From positions 1 to 59,942 of the forward strand of contig CAICTM010000555.1 in NCBI GenBank assembly GCA_903772945.1: a stretch of 59,942 nt of DNA, given 5' to 3'. Each line of letters begins with the position of its first letter. Position 1 is the first letter of the stretch. Source of the stretch: Seminavis robusta. Taxonomy: Eukaryota; Bacillariophyta; Bacillariophyceae; Naviculales; Naviculaceae. The notes under the pieces were generated by a model. The model was not told where the DNA came from. It saw only the letters and a list, made by a program, of their open reading frames with translations, and searched no databases. Below, in pieces: positions 8,568 to 20,083 of this stretch. Both the position numbers and the translations under genes were made by a program.

Positions 8568-11500
8568 CTAAGCGAGGCTCAGGTCTGAAAACCTCTCTCG
8601 CAACTGGATAACCTTCCCATGGGCGCCCCACTCTCTGTAACAGCGGATCGCCTCGCCAATCCGGAACTCTGCCTCTTGTGTATCAGAGTTGACCATGTAC
8701 TCGCCATACCGTTCATGGGCCAAAGCTGTATCCTGAATATACCCCCTTGACAAGGAGATGGCAATTTTGTAATGAGCGCACGCCATATGCGATTTCCCTT
8801 GGCAAGCTGCAAGTTCAGCTTCAAGGAGCGCCTCGTAGTGCCTCAAGTTCGGATTCCCCTTTCGAACCCATTTCTTAATGAGAGCCAAAGACTTCTTTGC
8901 GTGCTTCAAGTAGCGGCGCTTTTTCGTCCGCCGAGCCATGACAAACAACGAGAGTCCTCTGTAGTACGTGTCCATTGGTACCAAGATTGAACCCGGATAA
9001 GCATTGCTTATTTGAGGACCGCCATCAAACGACATGCTCGCTCCTTTCTCGTGCAATCCGAACATGGCGTAGAGCTGCGCCGCGTATCCGCGAAGTAGCG
9101 CCAATTGAAAAGGAACTGCGCTGCTTCGAAAGTTCTCTTCATCCATTGCCTCGCCAGTGAGGATGCCAGGATCAGCCGAACGTCCCATCAAGTTGAGAGC
9201 AACCTGGGATCCGGAGTTTGGGCGACAAAAGCTGCTTCCTGAGGACAAAAGAGACGCATCGCATTGCAAAACGCACCACTCAGCTCATTGCTCGTACCTG
9301 CCAAACAACGCCGCAGTTGCCAAGGGTGAACATTCGTTTATACTGGCGCATCTGCGAACAGTAAGTGCGACAATCGGCTTCCAATGATTCCAGCGGGCGA
9401 CCGGTTTGCAAGGCTGTCCCAAGATAAGCAAAGATCGAGTACATGGCATATTCAATCTCTCCAGACGCCATCCCTGTTTCATAACCCCCTTTAATTAAAG
9501 GCTCCAGAACTTGGTGGGAGTGTTTCGTCCAATGCAAAATGAACGTGTACACTACCATGGTACATTGTGATTCCAGCCTTTTTGAAGGGTACGCTTCGAT
9601 TACGCGGATTGCATGTTCCCCATAGACCGAACCACGCTTGAAATCGCCAACAAGAGCGCTGAGAACAAGCCCAGCACAACCAAATGCATGCGATGCCGTC
9701 TCGCATATGCCATAGCGATCTGTCCATTCCACTTCTCGAAGCACAACCAACACGTACAAACTCCAGTCTGCCATCAAATACGAATACGTGGCGAGCTTCT
9801 CCAAGAGGCCGATCATCTCGATCCTCAAAGGATCTGTCATGGTTTTCGACCTTGACAGTCTCAGTTGAGTGCGGGCGCTCATGGACTTCTTCAGTTTTCG
9901 CAGTCCCAATTTTGCCTGAATTGCTCGGAGTAGTGGGTGTTTGACAAACTCACAACCCAAGTTGTGAAGCACGTCTTGACACAGAAGATGAGCATCCGGC
10001 AAACGGCCTCGGTTTGCAAAGCTGTCAAGCAACACGTTGTAGACCCTTAACTTTTGTGAAAGATGACAGCCTTTTTGAGCAAGCACGACATCACAATTCT
10101 CTTGCATGGTTTCCAGGTGACCAAGATATCCCGATGTTTCTGCGGCTGTCGAATACAGTTGAAGAGTCACTTCAAAATCGGTGACCCAACTGTTGCTCGG
10201 CAGAAATCGAATGCCATCCAAAGCGTATTTTTCTGCACTGGAAATGGCCGATAGATCAACAGCCCGCTCTGCCGCTTGTAGATTGAGCCTTGCGAGACGA
10301 GCGCACTCGTCCGCGTCCTGGGGCTTTGGTCCTTGATTCATAAGCTTGACAGCAGTGAATATATTGGATTCGTAGTCTCTTCCCTGCAAGTTCGAGATCA
10401 GCGCCTCCCCAATACTCGATTGCAACGAGCTCAGACTGTCTGGCGGTACGAGAGAAAATGCCATCGATTGAAGTTGGTCGTGCGTCCAGCGAAGATCTTC
10501 TGATTTCTCTCCGACTTTATCCAAGAAACCTTCGTCCATTGCATAAGCGAGAATTTCATAGAGCGATGTCTTTTTATCCTCTGGTACGTCCTCGATGTTG
10601 TTCCAAACAGCTAGCAGTGCCGTCCTGCAGATTGTGGCCCCTAGACAAGCCGCAATGACAAAGAATGTTCTGACTATTTCTGGCAGTTCCTCCATCTGTC
10701 GCGTCATCAAATCGACAATATTCCCGGCAATTTGTGTTCTGGCCTCGATTTCCGATTCATCCCAATGCCATTTCATCAATCCCAAATTGAATTGTAGCAG
10801 TGAATTATCGTGTAACAACTTGAGGAATGCTTTCAGAAAGAATGGATTCCCCAGTGTCTTTTTATGACAAATGCGAGCCAAACTCAGAGCTTCGGTCCCT
10901 GATACGGAAAGTAAATCCACCAGCATCTCGTCGACTTGCCCGAGGGTAAGATTGCCGAGGTTGATTTCAGTAACGTGGATACTCTCAAAGTTTTCGTCCC
11001 GTTTCTCGTCTTCCTTGTCATGGTTCTTGCTGCTAAGATTTCGCAGGATTGTTGTACTGAGGATGTGATCCTCGTCTACTTCGTTGGAGCGAAAACACCC
11101 AATGGGTAGCAAGGTTTGGTTCTCTTTATCGGTGAGAATCACTTCAAATAGCTCGAGAGACGCCATGTCTATCCATTGGAGGTCATCCAGTACAAATACA
11201 ACGCCCGAGAAGAATGTTCCCACAGTTCTTAGAAACTTTCGAAAGGCAAAATTGAATCGATTCTTTCTGGCTTCACCTCCTGCTTTTCGGGTTCTTTGAC
11301 AACGTGGAGGATGGTCCATGCTGCGGCCACTGTCAATGGTCTTGTCATCCGCATCGTGGTGGTGTGAGATGGTGGAATCCACACTACTGCTGGTACTAGT
11401 ATTAGTACCGGTACTCCCAGGAGCCATTTGACATCCCAAAATTTCTTCCAGAATGGGAAAGGTTCTGACCAATATCTGCACTTGATCCGGTGCTAGCTCC

Positions 11501-12441
11501 TTCAGTAATGTGTCGCGCACTCGTTGGCAAAAGGACGGATTCTGATTGTTGTTGTTGTTGTTGTTGTTGTTGTGTTGCTCATTACCACTTTGCTCCAGTA
11601 TTACCCCACAGAGCTCCCCACAAGCAGCTGCAATGGCAGAGTACGGTTCATTGTTGTTGTTTTGTTGATTGTTCATGTCAAATTTGCCACTCATGTAGAC
11701 GGCGCCTCGCTTTTTGGCAGCGTCTTTCAGCGCATCGTCGACGAGCCGACTTTTTCCACATCCACTCATTCCCTTGACGAGGACCAACTCTCGCTTGTTT
11801 GTCGTCTGATTTTGATTATTGGCCTCCAACACTCGCCCCATACATGCCAGGAGTGTTTGAATCTCCGAGTCTCTCCCATAGAGCCCCAGTGTCCAAAACT
11901 GCAGTTTGTTGACGGTAAACTCATCCTTGAGTATCTGCGCCAGCTGCAGCGACGAATCTCGTCGAAGAGATTTGGCCTTGACCAGTGTCCTTTGCAGTTC
12001 GAATTGAATACTGTTCCGACTTTTGCTACTGCGACGAAGACTGCTGCTGGGATGCGACTCTACTAGCTGCTGGGAAGATGGATAAAGCTCACCACTTTGA
12101 GCAGATAGATACCCCAAACTGGTATTGGACGGACCGCCGTCGGTGTCGGAACTCCCATTCTCCACCACACTATAGCTGCACTCGTGTAGCAAACGTTGCC
12201 GCTCATCGTCATCGTCATCGGAACAGCAGGACTCTGCGCTGGAACCAGACGTTCGAAAATTAGTAGTAGTGGGACTTTGTTCTGGACGTTGCCGTCGATG
12301 CCGCCGACGGAAATTCGTCAGGATGCTGCCATTGGATGCAGAGAGGGAAGGAGAGACGGAATCCGAAGTCAGAGAGCGGGACAGCAAGGGCTGCTTCTTC
12401 TGCTCGCCATTCTCCGACACAACCCCGTTAGAGTCATCCAT
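8568..12441 (-). CDS. P-loop ATPase with helical repeats, two exons (no DEP domain)
   Basis: A predicted 1259-aa protein. Exon 1 is 12441-9298 and exon 2 is 9203-8568. The 94-bp intron has donor CAG|GTACGAG and acceptor CCCAG|GTT. Splicing joins VVWQ to VALNL, which aligns with LLQLAINL in the paralogue at 33656-37927. Residues 1-190 are Ser-rich and disordered, with an Asn run near 290. The ATPase module of the AAA_16/COG3899 type has Walker A GMSGCGKS near 224-231, Walker B VVFVLDDLQW near 412-421, and a sensor-like CFRSNEVDEDH. The remaining roughly 750 residues are TPR-like helices. In bacteria such modules couple to kinases, cyclases or transcription regulators; here no effector domain follows. 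A signalling scaffold is the likely role, by inference. Confidence 0.85.
9204..9297 (-). other. Intron of the P-loop ATPase gene
   Basis: A 94-bp phase 0 intron with GT-AG ends. It is inferred because exon 1 would otherwise stop after VRAMS, and because removing it restores alignment with the intronless paralogue at 33656. Confidence 0.85.
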
Positions 12442-12967
12442 TCTCGCCAGCTTGCCAGCTAGCTAGCTCTAGATGGTCAGCTAGAAAACTAACTTTACTA
12501 CCGTAGTGTAGGAGAAAGGAAAAGTGCTATGCGTGGCCTTGGACCATCGTGTGGTCTCTCCAATCCAGGTGCTGCACGTGTTGGCGAAGGATGTGTTCAA
12601 CTCTTTTCTTTCTTCTTCGCTCTCTTGCAAGTCTGACTTTCCTGCTCGTGATCGATTTGTGAATTTTTGTGATGCGGTGTGGGGCTGTTGGCTGCTGTGG
12701 TGGACGGTGGACCCAGTCAGCTTTGAAACAGGTGACAGGTCCTGAATGTAAAATGACCGCTTTCAGGTGGGAACTGGAAGATTTACGAGGATGTCGACAC
12801 GCTACGGTGACCCTGTCACCTCCAACATGAGCAGCATGAGCCAAGCATAGACTGGAGTAGAGATCTTAATTTATTTTAAGACAGCAACCACGCAACCACT
12901 GCGTGGTACTATTACAATCAGCACCACCACAACCACTGCAGCCTCCGCTATTGCTATAACGTTTACC
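12442..12967. other. Intergenic, divergent promoter region
   Basis: 526 bases between the ATPase start (-) and the ankyrin gene start (+). Open frames on both strands are shadows without recognisable content. No defined promoter element is visible. Confidence 0.4.
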
Positions 12968-14236
12968 ATGAATACTGCTACTAATGATAATAAAACTGCA
13001 AAGGACAATAAGAAGCAGACGATGTCTCCTCCCTTCAATTCTCTTCTGTTTGCTGACGATTTGATTTGGAGTGGCCAGATTCTATCTTTTGTCGGTGTCG
13101 GACAGTATGCTTTCGTAGGAGCTGTCAACAAGAAGATGCATCAACTGTACAAAGACTACTGCAAAATTGAACTCAGGAATAATCCAAAAAAGGTAAAGGA
13201 TTATAACATTTACTATAACCCTGACAGTCGCTCTGCAGAAATCACCGACACTCTTTACAGCGAAACATTCTGTATCGTGCCGCGCGCAGAAATCTGGCGC
13301 AACGACACTTCCAGCAACAAAACACCTGATCGTGATCAAGTTTGCAATGCAATTGCCAGAATTGGAAACATTACTGGCATGCAGTGGGCACGCCAACAAG
13401 GATTCCCATGGAATGAACAGACATGCAGGCTTGCTGCTAGCAATGGACATTTGGAAATGCTCCAATGGCTGTATGAAAATGGTTGTTCATGGAATGTTCA
13501 AACATGTGCACTTGCTGCTCAAAATGGACATTTGGATGTTTTAAAGTGGGCTCGTGAAAATGGTTGTCCATGGAATGAAACGACATGCAACTGTGCTGCG
13601 TATGGTGGACATTTGGAACTTCTAAAGTGGGCTCGTGAAAATGGTTGTCCATGGAATGAAACGACATGTAGCTGTGCTGCGTATGGTGGACATTTGGAAC
13701 TTCTAAAGTGGACTGGTGCGAATGGTTGTCCATGGGATGAAGAGACATGCGAGGGGGCTGCTCAGAAGGGACATTTGGAAATTCTGATTTGGTTACGGCA
13801 GAATGGTTGTCCATGGGATCATTCGACATGTTCCTATGCTGCCCAAGGTGGACATTTGGATACTCTTAAATGGGCTCATGCGAATGGTTGTCCATGGAGT
13901 GAAGATACATGTAGCCGTGCTGCTGAAGTTGGACATTTGGAAATTCTGATTTGGTTACGGCAGAATGGTTGTCCATGGGATCATTCGACATGTTCCGATG
14001 CTGCCCAAGGTGGACATTTGGATACTCTTAAGTGGGCTCGTGCAAATGGTGGTCCATGGAATGAACGTACATGTACTAAGGCTGCTGAAAATGACCATTT
14101 AGAAACTTTGCAGTGGGCTCTTGCAAATGGTTGTCCATGGGATGAAGAGACATTTCGAGCTGCCAGAGTATATGGATTCGACAACACCGAAGCGATCCAG
14201 TGGCTACGCAACAATGGCTACCCTGGGGTCTGGTAA
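12968..14236 (+). CDS. Ankyrin protein with CPW repeats and F-box-like N-terminus
   Basis: A 422-aa protein in one exon. A second ATG at 13022 (MSPPF) is an equally good start. Residues 30-75 (LLFADDLIWSGQILSFVGVG and onward) resemble the F-box-like start of many stramenopile ankyrin proteins. From about residue 120 there are roughly ten ankyrin repeats of about 27 residues with consensus GHLExLKWARxNGCPWxExTCxxAA. This repeat type is shared by diatoms, brown algae, haptophytes and giant viruses of algae and amoebae (family knowledge). Two stretches about 166 bp apart (near 13765-13875 and 13930-14040) are almost identical, so repeats are being copied within the gene. It probably binds protein partners, possibly as a ubiquitin-ligase adaptor if the F-box is real. 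Confidence 0.85.
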   Translation: MNTATNDNKTAKDNKKQTMSPPFNSLLFADDLIWSGQILSFVGVGQYAFVGAVNKKMHQLYKDYCKIELRNNPKKVKDYNIYYNPDSRSAEITDTLYSETFCIVPRAEIWRNDTSSNKTPDRDQVCNAIARIGNITGMQWARQQGFPWNEQTCRLAASNGHLEMLQWLYENGCSWNVQTCALAAQNGHLDVLKWARENGCPWNETTCNCAAYGGHLELLKWARENGCPWNETTCSCAAYGGHLELLKWTGANGCPWDEETCEGAAQKGHLEILIWLRQNGCPWDHSTCSYAAQGGHLDTLKWAHANGCPWSEDTCSRAAEVGHLEILIWLRQNGCPWDHSTCSDAAQGGHLDTLKWARANGGPWNERTCTKAAENDHLETLQWALANGCPWDEETFRAARVYGFDNTEAIQWLRNNGYPGVW

Positions 14237-14672
14237 TGAATAAGGGATAGTTGTAATTTTTAAAAAGGGAGGTTAAGGGAGAATTGGCCAAACCAAACTA
14301 ACTGTCGGAAGGTCGGGTACCGTGTACCGTGCCGGATGACATCGATAGCATCGTGGCTTCGTTGGGTTGGGCTATTTGTGGTTTGTGGATTCTTTGCTGG
14401 CAGCAGGGTGCGGTCCCGGCCTTCTGGACCTTTTGAAAGACTGATAATCAAGAGTAGCTTGCTTTGGCTTGCTTGCTGTCGAACTGTACATGTAGCGAGA
14501 CGACTACAATAGTGGAGGGACTGGGGTTGGTACCGGTACACGTGTACGTACAGTGCTGTACTGGTACTCGTGCTCTTACCTGTATGGTAGGTTTGCACGC
14601 TTCATTTTTTGCAAGAGCACAAGTCAGCTTTGAAACATAAGAAGCTATAGATTTGACTGGGGAACTAGCTAG
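14237..14672. other. Intergenic, convergent gene ends, palindrome-rich
   Basis: 436 bases between two gene ends. Around 14528-14575 there is a cluster of GGTACC, ACCGGT, ACACGTGT and GTACGTAC words forming overlapping palindromes. No gene is seen. Confidence 0.5.
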
Positions 14673-15695
14673 CTACTGGATCGTGAGATAGGTCAACTCT
14701 GTGTCGCCCTTGTACTTGATGTAAGACGATTTCACAGAGTACCCCATGGACACTACGAGCTGTTTCGCAGTCTTCGACAGAAAGTCATTTCGCAGGGAAG
14801 TCTTCTGGCTTGCAAGCGACTGGCCACTCCAAAGCGTTGCTGGAGCCTCGAGTGACAGGAGAAAACTTACTGGCTTACCCTCACCACCGTCTTTGAGGAG
14901 CTTCGCTCGACCCTCCCAGGCAAATCCATTGATCAGGAAGAGTTTCACGAGTTGGATCAGGGCAGCATGAACCTGATCAACTCCTGGACGAGATTCAGTT
15001 GTCGCCGGAGAGGCTTCTTGCAGGGCAATTGGAGTGCCTCGATAGGTATCACGAAGATAATCCAAGATGGAGGTTCCGACTCGTTGGTCGTACGTCTTGA
15101 CGAGTTGGTCGACGACTTTGTGGGGTTTGGGAGGCAATCCATCCGGCATTTGGGATGCATCTGGCTGCATTTCTTCAAAGTCCAATTCAGGATCTTGAAG
15201 GGCACGATTGAATATGTTGTATTGAACGCTACTCATGAAGTCAAAGTACTTTGGGTCGGTCAAGTCTCCCTGCTTGACTCCCTTCACTTTTTGAATGTAT
15301 GGTTCGTACGCGGCCGTGCGCAACAGGTACATGTCACGTTCCAATTGGTTGATGGGAATAATGTCCAACTGATCCGTCTCTACATACGAGCTCCTTGTCA
15401 AAAGAACAGCAAAGTCCAATGCCAGAGGCTGCCTCTGGATCTTGTCACTACCGTTGTCTGAAACCTTCATCATTTTGGATTTCATGCGATCCACTTCTGC
15501 ATCCTTCAGCAGAGGCACAGCATTTGAGATTTGAGGAAGGAATGTTGTGGCTGCATTGACAGAAGACACGGCAAAGAAATTTCGACGCGACAAAGTTGTC
15601 ATTGGTGGCTGCAGGGCATTGACTCCCAATGATGCCAGGAGTGGGATCATCATCAAGCCACAACGAAACTCAATCTGTGGCAGGCCCATTGTCAT
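14673..15695 (-). CDS. Predicted thylakoid-lumen protein of unknown function
   Basis: A 340-aa protein; the start may be the first (15695) or third codon (15689). The N-terminus looks tripartite. It has a hydrophobic signal peptide (about 12-27, ending VNA before LQPP), then a short Ser/Thr-Arg stretch. A twin-arginine segment (SRRNFF near 36-41) follows, with a hydrophobic run ending SNA near 58. That order suits transport across the plastid envelopes and then Tat-type import into the thylakoid lumen. The mature part (about 60-340) is soluble with mixed helices and no motif that I know. A plain secreted protein is the alternative. Function is unknown; a photosynthesis-related role is only suggested by location. 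Confidence 0.75.
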   Translation of the reverse strand: MTMGLPQIEFRCGLMMIPLLASLGVNALQPPMTTLSRRNFFAVSSVNAATTFLPQISNAVPLLKDAEVDRMKSKMMKVSDNGSDKIQRQPLALDFAVLLTRSSYVETDQLDIIPINQLERDMYLLRTAAYEPYIQKVKGVKQGDLTDPKYFDFMSSVQYNIFNRALQDPELDFEEMQPDASQMPDGLPPKPHKVVDQLVKTYDQRVGTSILDYLRDTYRGTPIALQEASPATTESRPGVDQVHAALIQLVKLFLINGFAWEGRAKLLKDGGEGKPVSFLLSLEAPATLWSGQSLASQKTSLRNDFLSKTAKQLVVSMGYSVKSSYIKYKGDTELTYLTIQ

Positions 15696-16093
15696 CTAAT
15701 CGGACGTTCTGTTTTGCTTTTAATTTCCGGCTGGGATATTTTGTGAGTCCAGGCTGATGGGAAAGAGATGTGATGGTGCTTGCCCATGGTTGCCTTCTTC
15801 TAGTTGCCAAGGAAGCCGTCCAGCTTCTTCAATTGCCATAAATGTTTGATGTGTTGCCACGTCCACGCCGTGAGCATCGTTCAAGATTTGAGGAGTGAAA
15901 AGACAGCACAGCTGTCAAAGAGCCAAAACATGGAGTTCAGAGGCAACCAAGATTTCAATGAGGGGTCCACCGAGTTTTGTATCTTTGGTGCCAAAGAAGA
16001 AGAATTCAATCTGGCTGCCCATTGCTGGAGGGAAAAGTCGAACTATCGCTCTTAGACTAGCTCTTTTAGGGGATATATTGTTTACTTCTAGCA
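15696..16093. other. Intergenic, nothing recognised
   Basis: 398 bases between the lumen protein start and the kinase gene end, both on the minus strand. Small plus-strand frames here have no recognisable content. Confidence 0.4.
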
Positions 16094-18654
16094 CTACAGT
16101 ATGTTACAGCAACACAGGTCGGGGCTCAGCGATTCTGGCAGAAGCGGCCTTCCCAGATCCCGTTCGTGGACTAGGAATTCAATGACCTCAATGGCGTACG
16201 CTTTTGGATTTATCCAATCCCAGTCCCTGTACACTCGTTCGTCGGATTCGTCAAACGCTACATCTTTCGAAGTCTTGCTGTTGTCGTCTTGAAAATTGCC
16301 AATCTCGTGTTGAGATGCAGCATTGACATCTTTCGGAGGAATGAACGGAGGCTTCTTGCGATCCGTTTTGACCATTTCCCAATCCACTGACTTGAACCAA
16401 GGATGGGCCATTATTTCCGTGCTCCCGCCATGAGCACCAAGTCTCGCCGTGGGATCTTTATCAAACAGGCGACGACAAAGGTCAGCCGCATCGGGAGGAA
16501 ACACCTCGGGGTTGAGCTCAGGCTCCCATTCGCGGATGGCTATGTCAATCGCCTTGTGCTATAGCCACGCAAACCAGAATGGGGAAGAAGTGAGACGACA
16601 CCGCTGGGTGGAGTAAAGAGAAACATCGACAACTTACTTTGTCCTTTTCTCCACGTTCGACGCCGTACTTATATGCGGCTTCCGAACGGAAGGGGTTCTT
16701 CCCCGAAATAAACTCGGCAAGGCAACAACCGAAGCTGAACCAATCTACGACATGATTGTACGGAACACGTTTCCCAGAGCCATCGCGTTTATGCATTTCG
16801 GGCGCCCAATAACCCCGGGTTCCAACCACGCCCGAGGGAAGATGAGGTGTGGTTCTTGTCGCTAACCCCAGATCCGTGAGTTTCACTCGACCGTCTTCTG
16901 CCAACAAGCAGTTCTCCGGTTTCAGATCTCTGTACACATAATGTTTGTCGTGTAAAGCTTGCAGACCCAGCATAATGCGAGCAGCATAGTACAAGCACTG
17001 ATTCTGCGAGAACCGCCTCCTTTGATGCAAATGAAAACCCAAATCACCTCCAGCCATCAAATCTATGACAAGATAAACTTCGTCATCTGAATGCAGTGAG
17101 TATTTCAAGTTGATGATAAAGGGACTTTCGGAAACCGCTGCCAACGCTTTGCGCTCATTCATGACAAACTGAACTGATTTCTTCATCTTGATACGCTTTT
17201 TGCTCATAACTTTCATGGCATACAGCTTGCCCGTCGTGCCCTTTTGGCAGGCTGGAGATTCGATTCAAGTATGCATCAAGCATTCAAACAATTGTGAGCA
17301 AACTCAACTTCTATTCCAAGGAGCTTCTGAAATACATGACAAAATTCCAACCGACTCGATTCGACTCACCGCTGACCAATCCAAATCCACCTCTTCCCAA
17401 AACCCTCATGACATAAAAATCATCGTGGATGACTCTGCGATCTTGGTACCAGAGGAAATTTCTCATTCTCATGTAGGGTTGCGAATTTGCCTGAAATAAT
17501 GCATCGTAATCACGTTTCAAGCTCTCGTATATGAGTACCTCCACCTTGTGCATGACTGGCAACAGTCCTGCTATCAAGTTGCCATTGCTTTTTGTTTGCT
17601 TGCTGCCACTGCTGGTTTTATTTGTTGGCGTTGCCTCTGTGTCATCCGTCTTTCCTCGTTTCAGCACGGCACGTGGAATACTGCTGCTTGACGCGGATGC
17701 TCCAACATCCAAAGCTTTGGCCGCATCGGCCACCAGATCCTGCACGGGCGCTGCATTCTCGTCGCTATTATTAGTATTGTTGTTGTTGCTGGTCCTCAGT
17801 GGTTCCGACTCGGCCTTGTGCATGGATGTTAGGTTGTTGTTGACTTGTTCCAACCATTCGACCAAGGCGCCCTTGAATTCTTTCAACAGAGGACCCTTGA
17901 GCCCTACTAGGTTGGTTTGATAGTTGTCGTCGTGATTTATCGTCAGAGCCGCTTCCAATTCGGCCTGTGTTTCAAATCCCATCCGTCTCGTGGCACTACA
18001 CCGGGGCATGTGCAAGTCGGGTTCTCGAATGTGCGTCATTTTGGGTAAGACTGGACCATCTTCTTCTCCACTATTTTTCTTGGGAGGATGTATATAGTCT
18101 AGCAATAGCTCGACGTAGAGTTGGACCTGTTTGGGTCGGTTGCCATCCGATGGCGGTCGGGCCGTCTTGGCGACCCTTTGAAAGCGCAGCATGTCTTCGA
18201 GAAAGTTCATTCGAATATACGCCAGTTCATCGGCTTTGGTCGACGTCATTCGCGCCGGAGTCACGGGGATACCGCTGCTCTCGGCCTCGGTGTTGGAAGA
18301 TTGTTGTTGTTCCTGGTCCGAAGAATTCTTGCTATTATTATTGGCAGTACTATTCTTGGTAGCATACGCGTGTTGATCTTTGACATAGGAGGAGAAAAAG
18401 TAAAAGCCAATGGGACAGGATGCGTACCAATCCAGAGTGAGAGGTTCTACCGATGCCAAGTCATCTTTCCCACTATCCTCTTCCGATGACTGTGGTTGGC
18501 AAGTCAATGTCTTTCGCGTTCGCACACGACCTTCCCATTCCTGAAGCTGATCGGTGGTGGGTACCTCCCACCGAACGATTGGCTTGGGTCCATCGCGGAT
18601 CGATGCCACGGCATCCAGGTATTGAGAGTCTTCTAATGCGTCCCAGAATTCCAT
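16094..18654 (-). CDS. GRK-type AGC protein kinase with CaaX tail, three exons
   Basis: A predicted 787-aa kinase. Exons are 18654-17370, 17251-16638 and 16558-16094; the introns (118 and 79 bp) have GTGAGT...CCAG and GTAAGT...TATAG ends. Splicing joins GFGLVS to ACQKGTTGKLYAMK and GEKDK to HKAIDIAIREWEP, giving an unbroken kinase domain (about 415-690). Visible motifs are GRGGFG, the AMK lysine, YRDLKPEN, DLGLA (DLG instead of DFG is the GRK hallmark), GTRGYWAPE and an AGC C-tail. The N-terminal 400 residues contain pieces consistent with a bipartite RGS-homology domain interrupted by low-complexity inserts. The protein ends CCCNIL: a CaaX box whose final Leu predicts geranylgeranylation, next to cysteines that could be palmitoylated. 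It should act at membranes, perhaps on seven-helix receptors. Confidence 0.88.
16559..16637 (-). other. Intron 2 of the GRK-type kinase gene
   Basis: A 79-bp phase 0 intron with donor AAA|GTAAGT and acceptor CTATAG|CAC. It restores the frame between GEKDK and HKAIDIA. Confidence 0.85.
17252..17369 (-). other. Intron 1 of the GRK-type kinase gene
   Basis: A 118-bp phase 1 intron with donor GCG|GTGAGT and acceptor CTCCAG|CCTG. It splits the glycine-rich loop from the ATP-anchoring lysine. It contains a short GAATC/GAGTC run. Confidence 0.85.
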
Positions 18655-20083
18655 GACTGATTAACTGACTGATGGATGGCCAAGGATAGGCTGTTTGTTC
18701 TTGATGTAGATAAAAGTAAGACAGCTAAGGAGGCGATGACTGACCCTCTCTGATCTTAGCTTCGAGGCAAATCCAAAAGTTCTATCTGTAGACCATGATC
18801 CCGTGAAAGATTTGACCTCGTCTTCAGTCTGCTTCTTTGCTGGTTGGTTGCTAGACTAGTACTCAATATACTACTAGTAGCAATCTTGTGTCTGCTTGGT
18901 GATGAATGAATGAGTGATTGAAGACTTCACAAAGACTTCACAACCTTCAGGACAGGTTGTGCTGTACCCTTTTAACTGGTCGGTCACCTCTCTTCCAAGC
19001 GATTATCACAAGGAATCGAATCGAATCGATCAAACCCTGATGGGAGGTCGTGTGTGTATTGCAGAGGCTGCTGGGATGAAATTGGATGCAATGGACACAG
19101 TGGCGACTCGACATAGACTCACTCCAATCAAAGTAAAGTTGTTCTCCTTTCTGTGCAGCCTTGCAAACGATTGCTGATGTCTCTTTTTGTGATCGTGCTC
19201 TGCTGTGTCTTGTTGGCAATTGGTCGCAGAAATTTCGAGGGTTTGAAGATTGAAAATTCGTCAAGCAAAGAGAATGGTCTTTAATGCTCAACAGGACAGT
19301 CAATCTTTACGACTGCTATTAAATAATTGATTTAGCAATTGACATAAGGGCCATCTCTCTTATCTCTTTCAAGCTTGCAAGGACCAAGGTCCACATGGTT
19401 ACCGATTGGCACCAGGACGAGGTGTGGATGCAAGCGCATGGGGAGCTTGGTGCCTCTTTTTCTGGAATGATTGTGGATGTAATCTGGGTCCTCCAATTCT
19501 GGCACCAGTCCATTGCTGGCAGTATCATTACCCCTACCGGTAGCTACGGTACCGGTGGAGAGGGACAGAGAGCTTTACCCTCAGATAGGATGTTCAGGAG
19601 CAAAAGTAGCTATGGGCGGATGCCAAGAGGACCAAAACGATAGCACAGCCAGCAGGTAGGTGTCCATGCTGGTTGACCCCAGCAGCGCATTGGTGGCACC
19701 TGAAAAGGGAGCCGACAATCCAGCCAACCACCGATGTATAGTTCGACATGATGGACACTCACCTCAGCCATCCTCTGGCACCACTGTTACATTTACAGCC
19801 GGGCCTTTCATGCATGACCATGAAATAAGCAATCTTACTCCATGTAGCACCATTCTCGCTAGCGTACTGGTACTGATATTCAGAGTTTCCATTGTGGCAA
19901 GTGTGGTTGGTTGCATCCATGTTGGGACTGGTGCTCGCTTCTTATCAATAATTGTCGGCATCAGTTTTCTGTAGTCACGGATAACGCGTGACTCAAACTC
20001 GACGAAAGGTCGAAGAGCACTCGAGATCCTCTCTTCCATCCTTCGGCTCCCTTTCCTTCGAATTGAAGATTCAATGGCATAGT
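18655..20083. other. Intergenic, divergent promoter region
   Basis: About 1.4 kb between the kinase start (-) and the polymerase start (+). It contains a short GAATC run at 19015-19032 and a TACCGGTAGCTACGGTACCGG palindromic cluster near 19535-19556. No gene is supported. Confidence 0.4.

Noticed and set aside
11524..12066. Plus-strand 180-codon frame
   Set aside because: Antisense to the conserved ATPase exon; its Val run is the complement of the Asn run.
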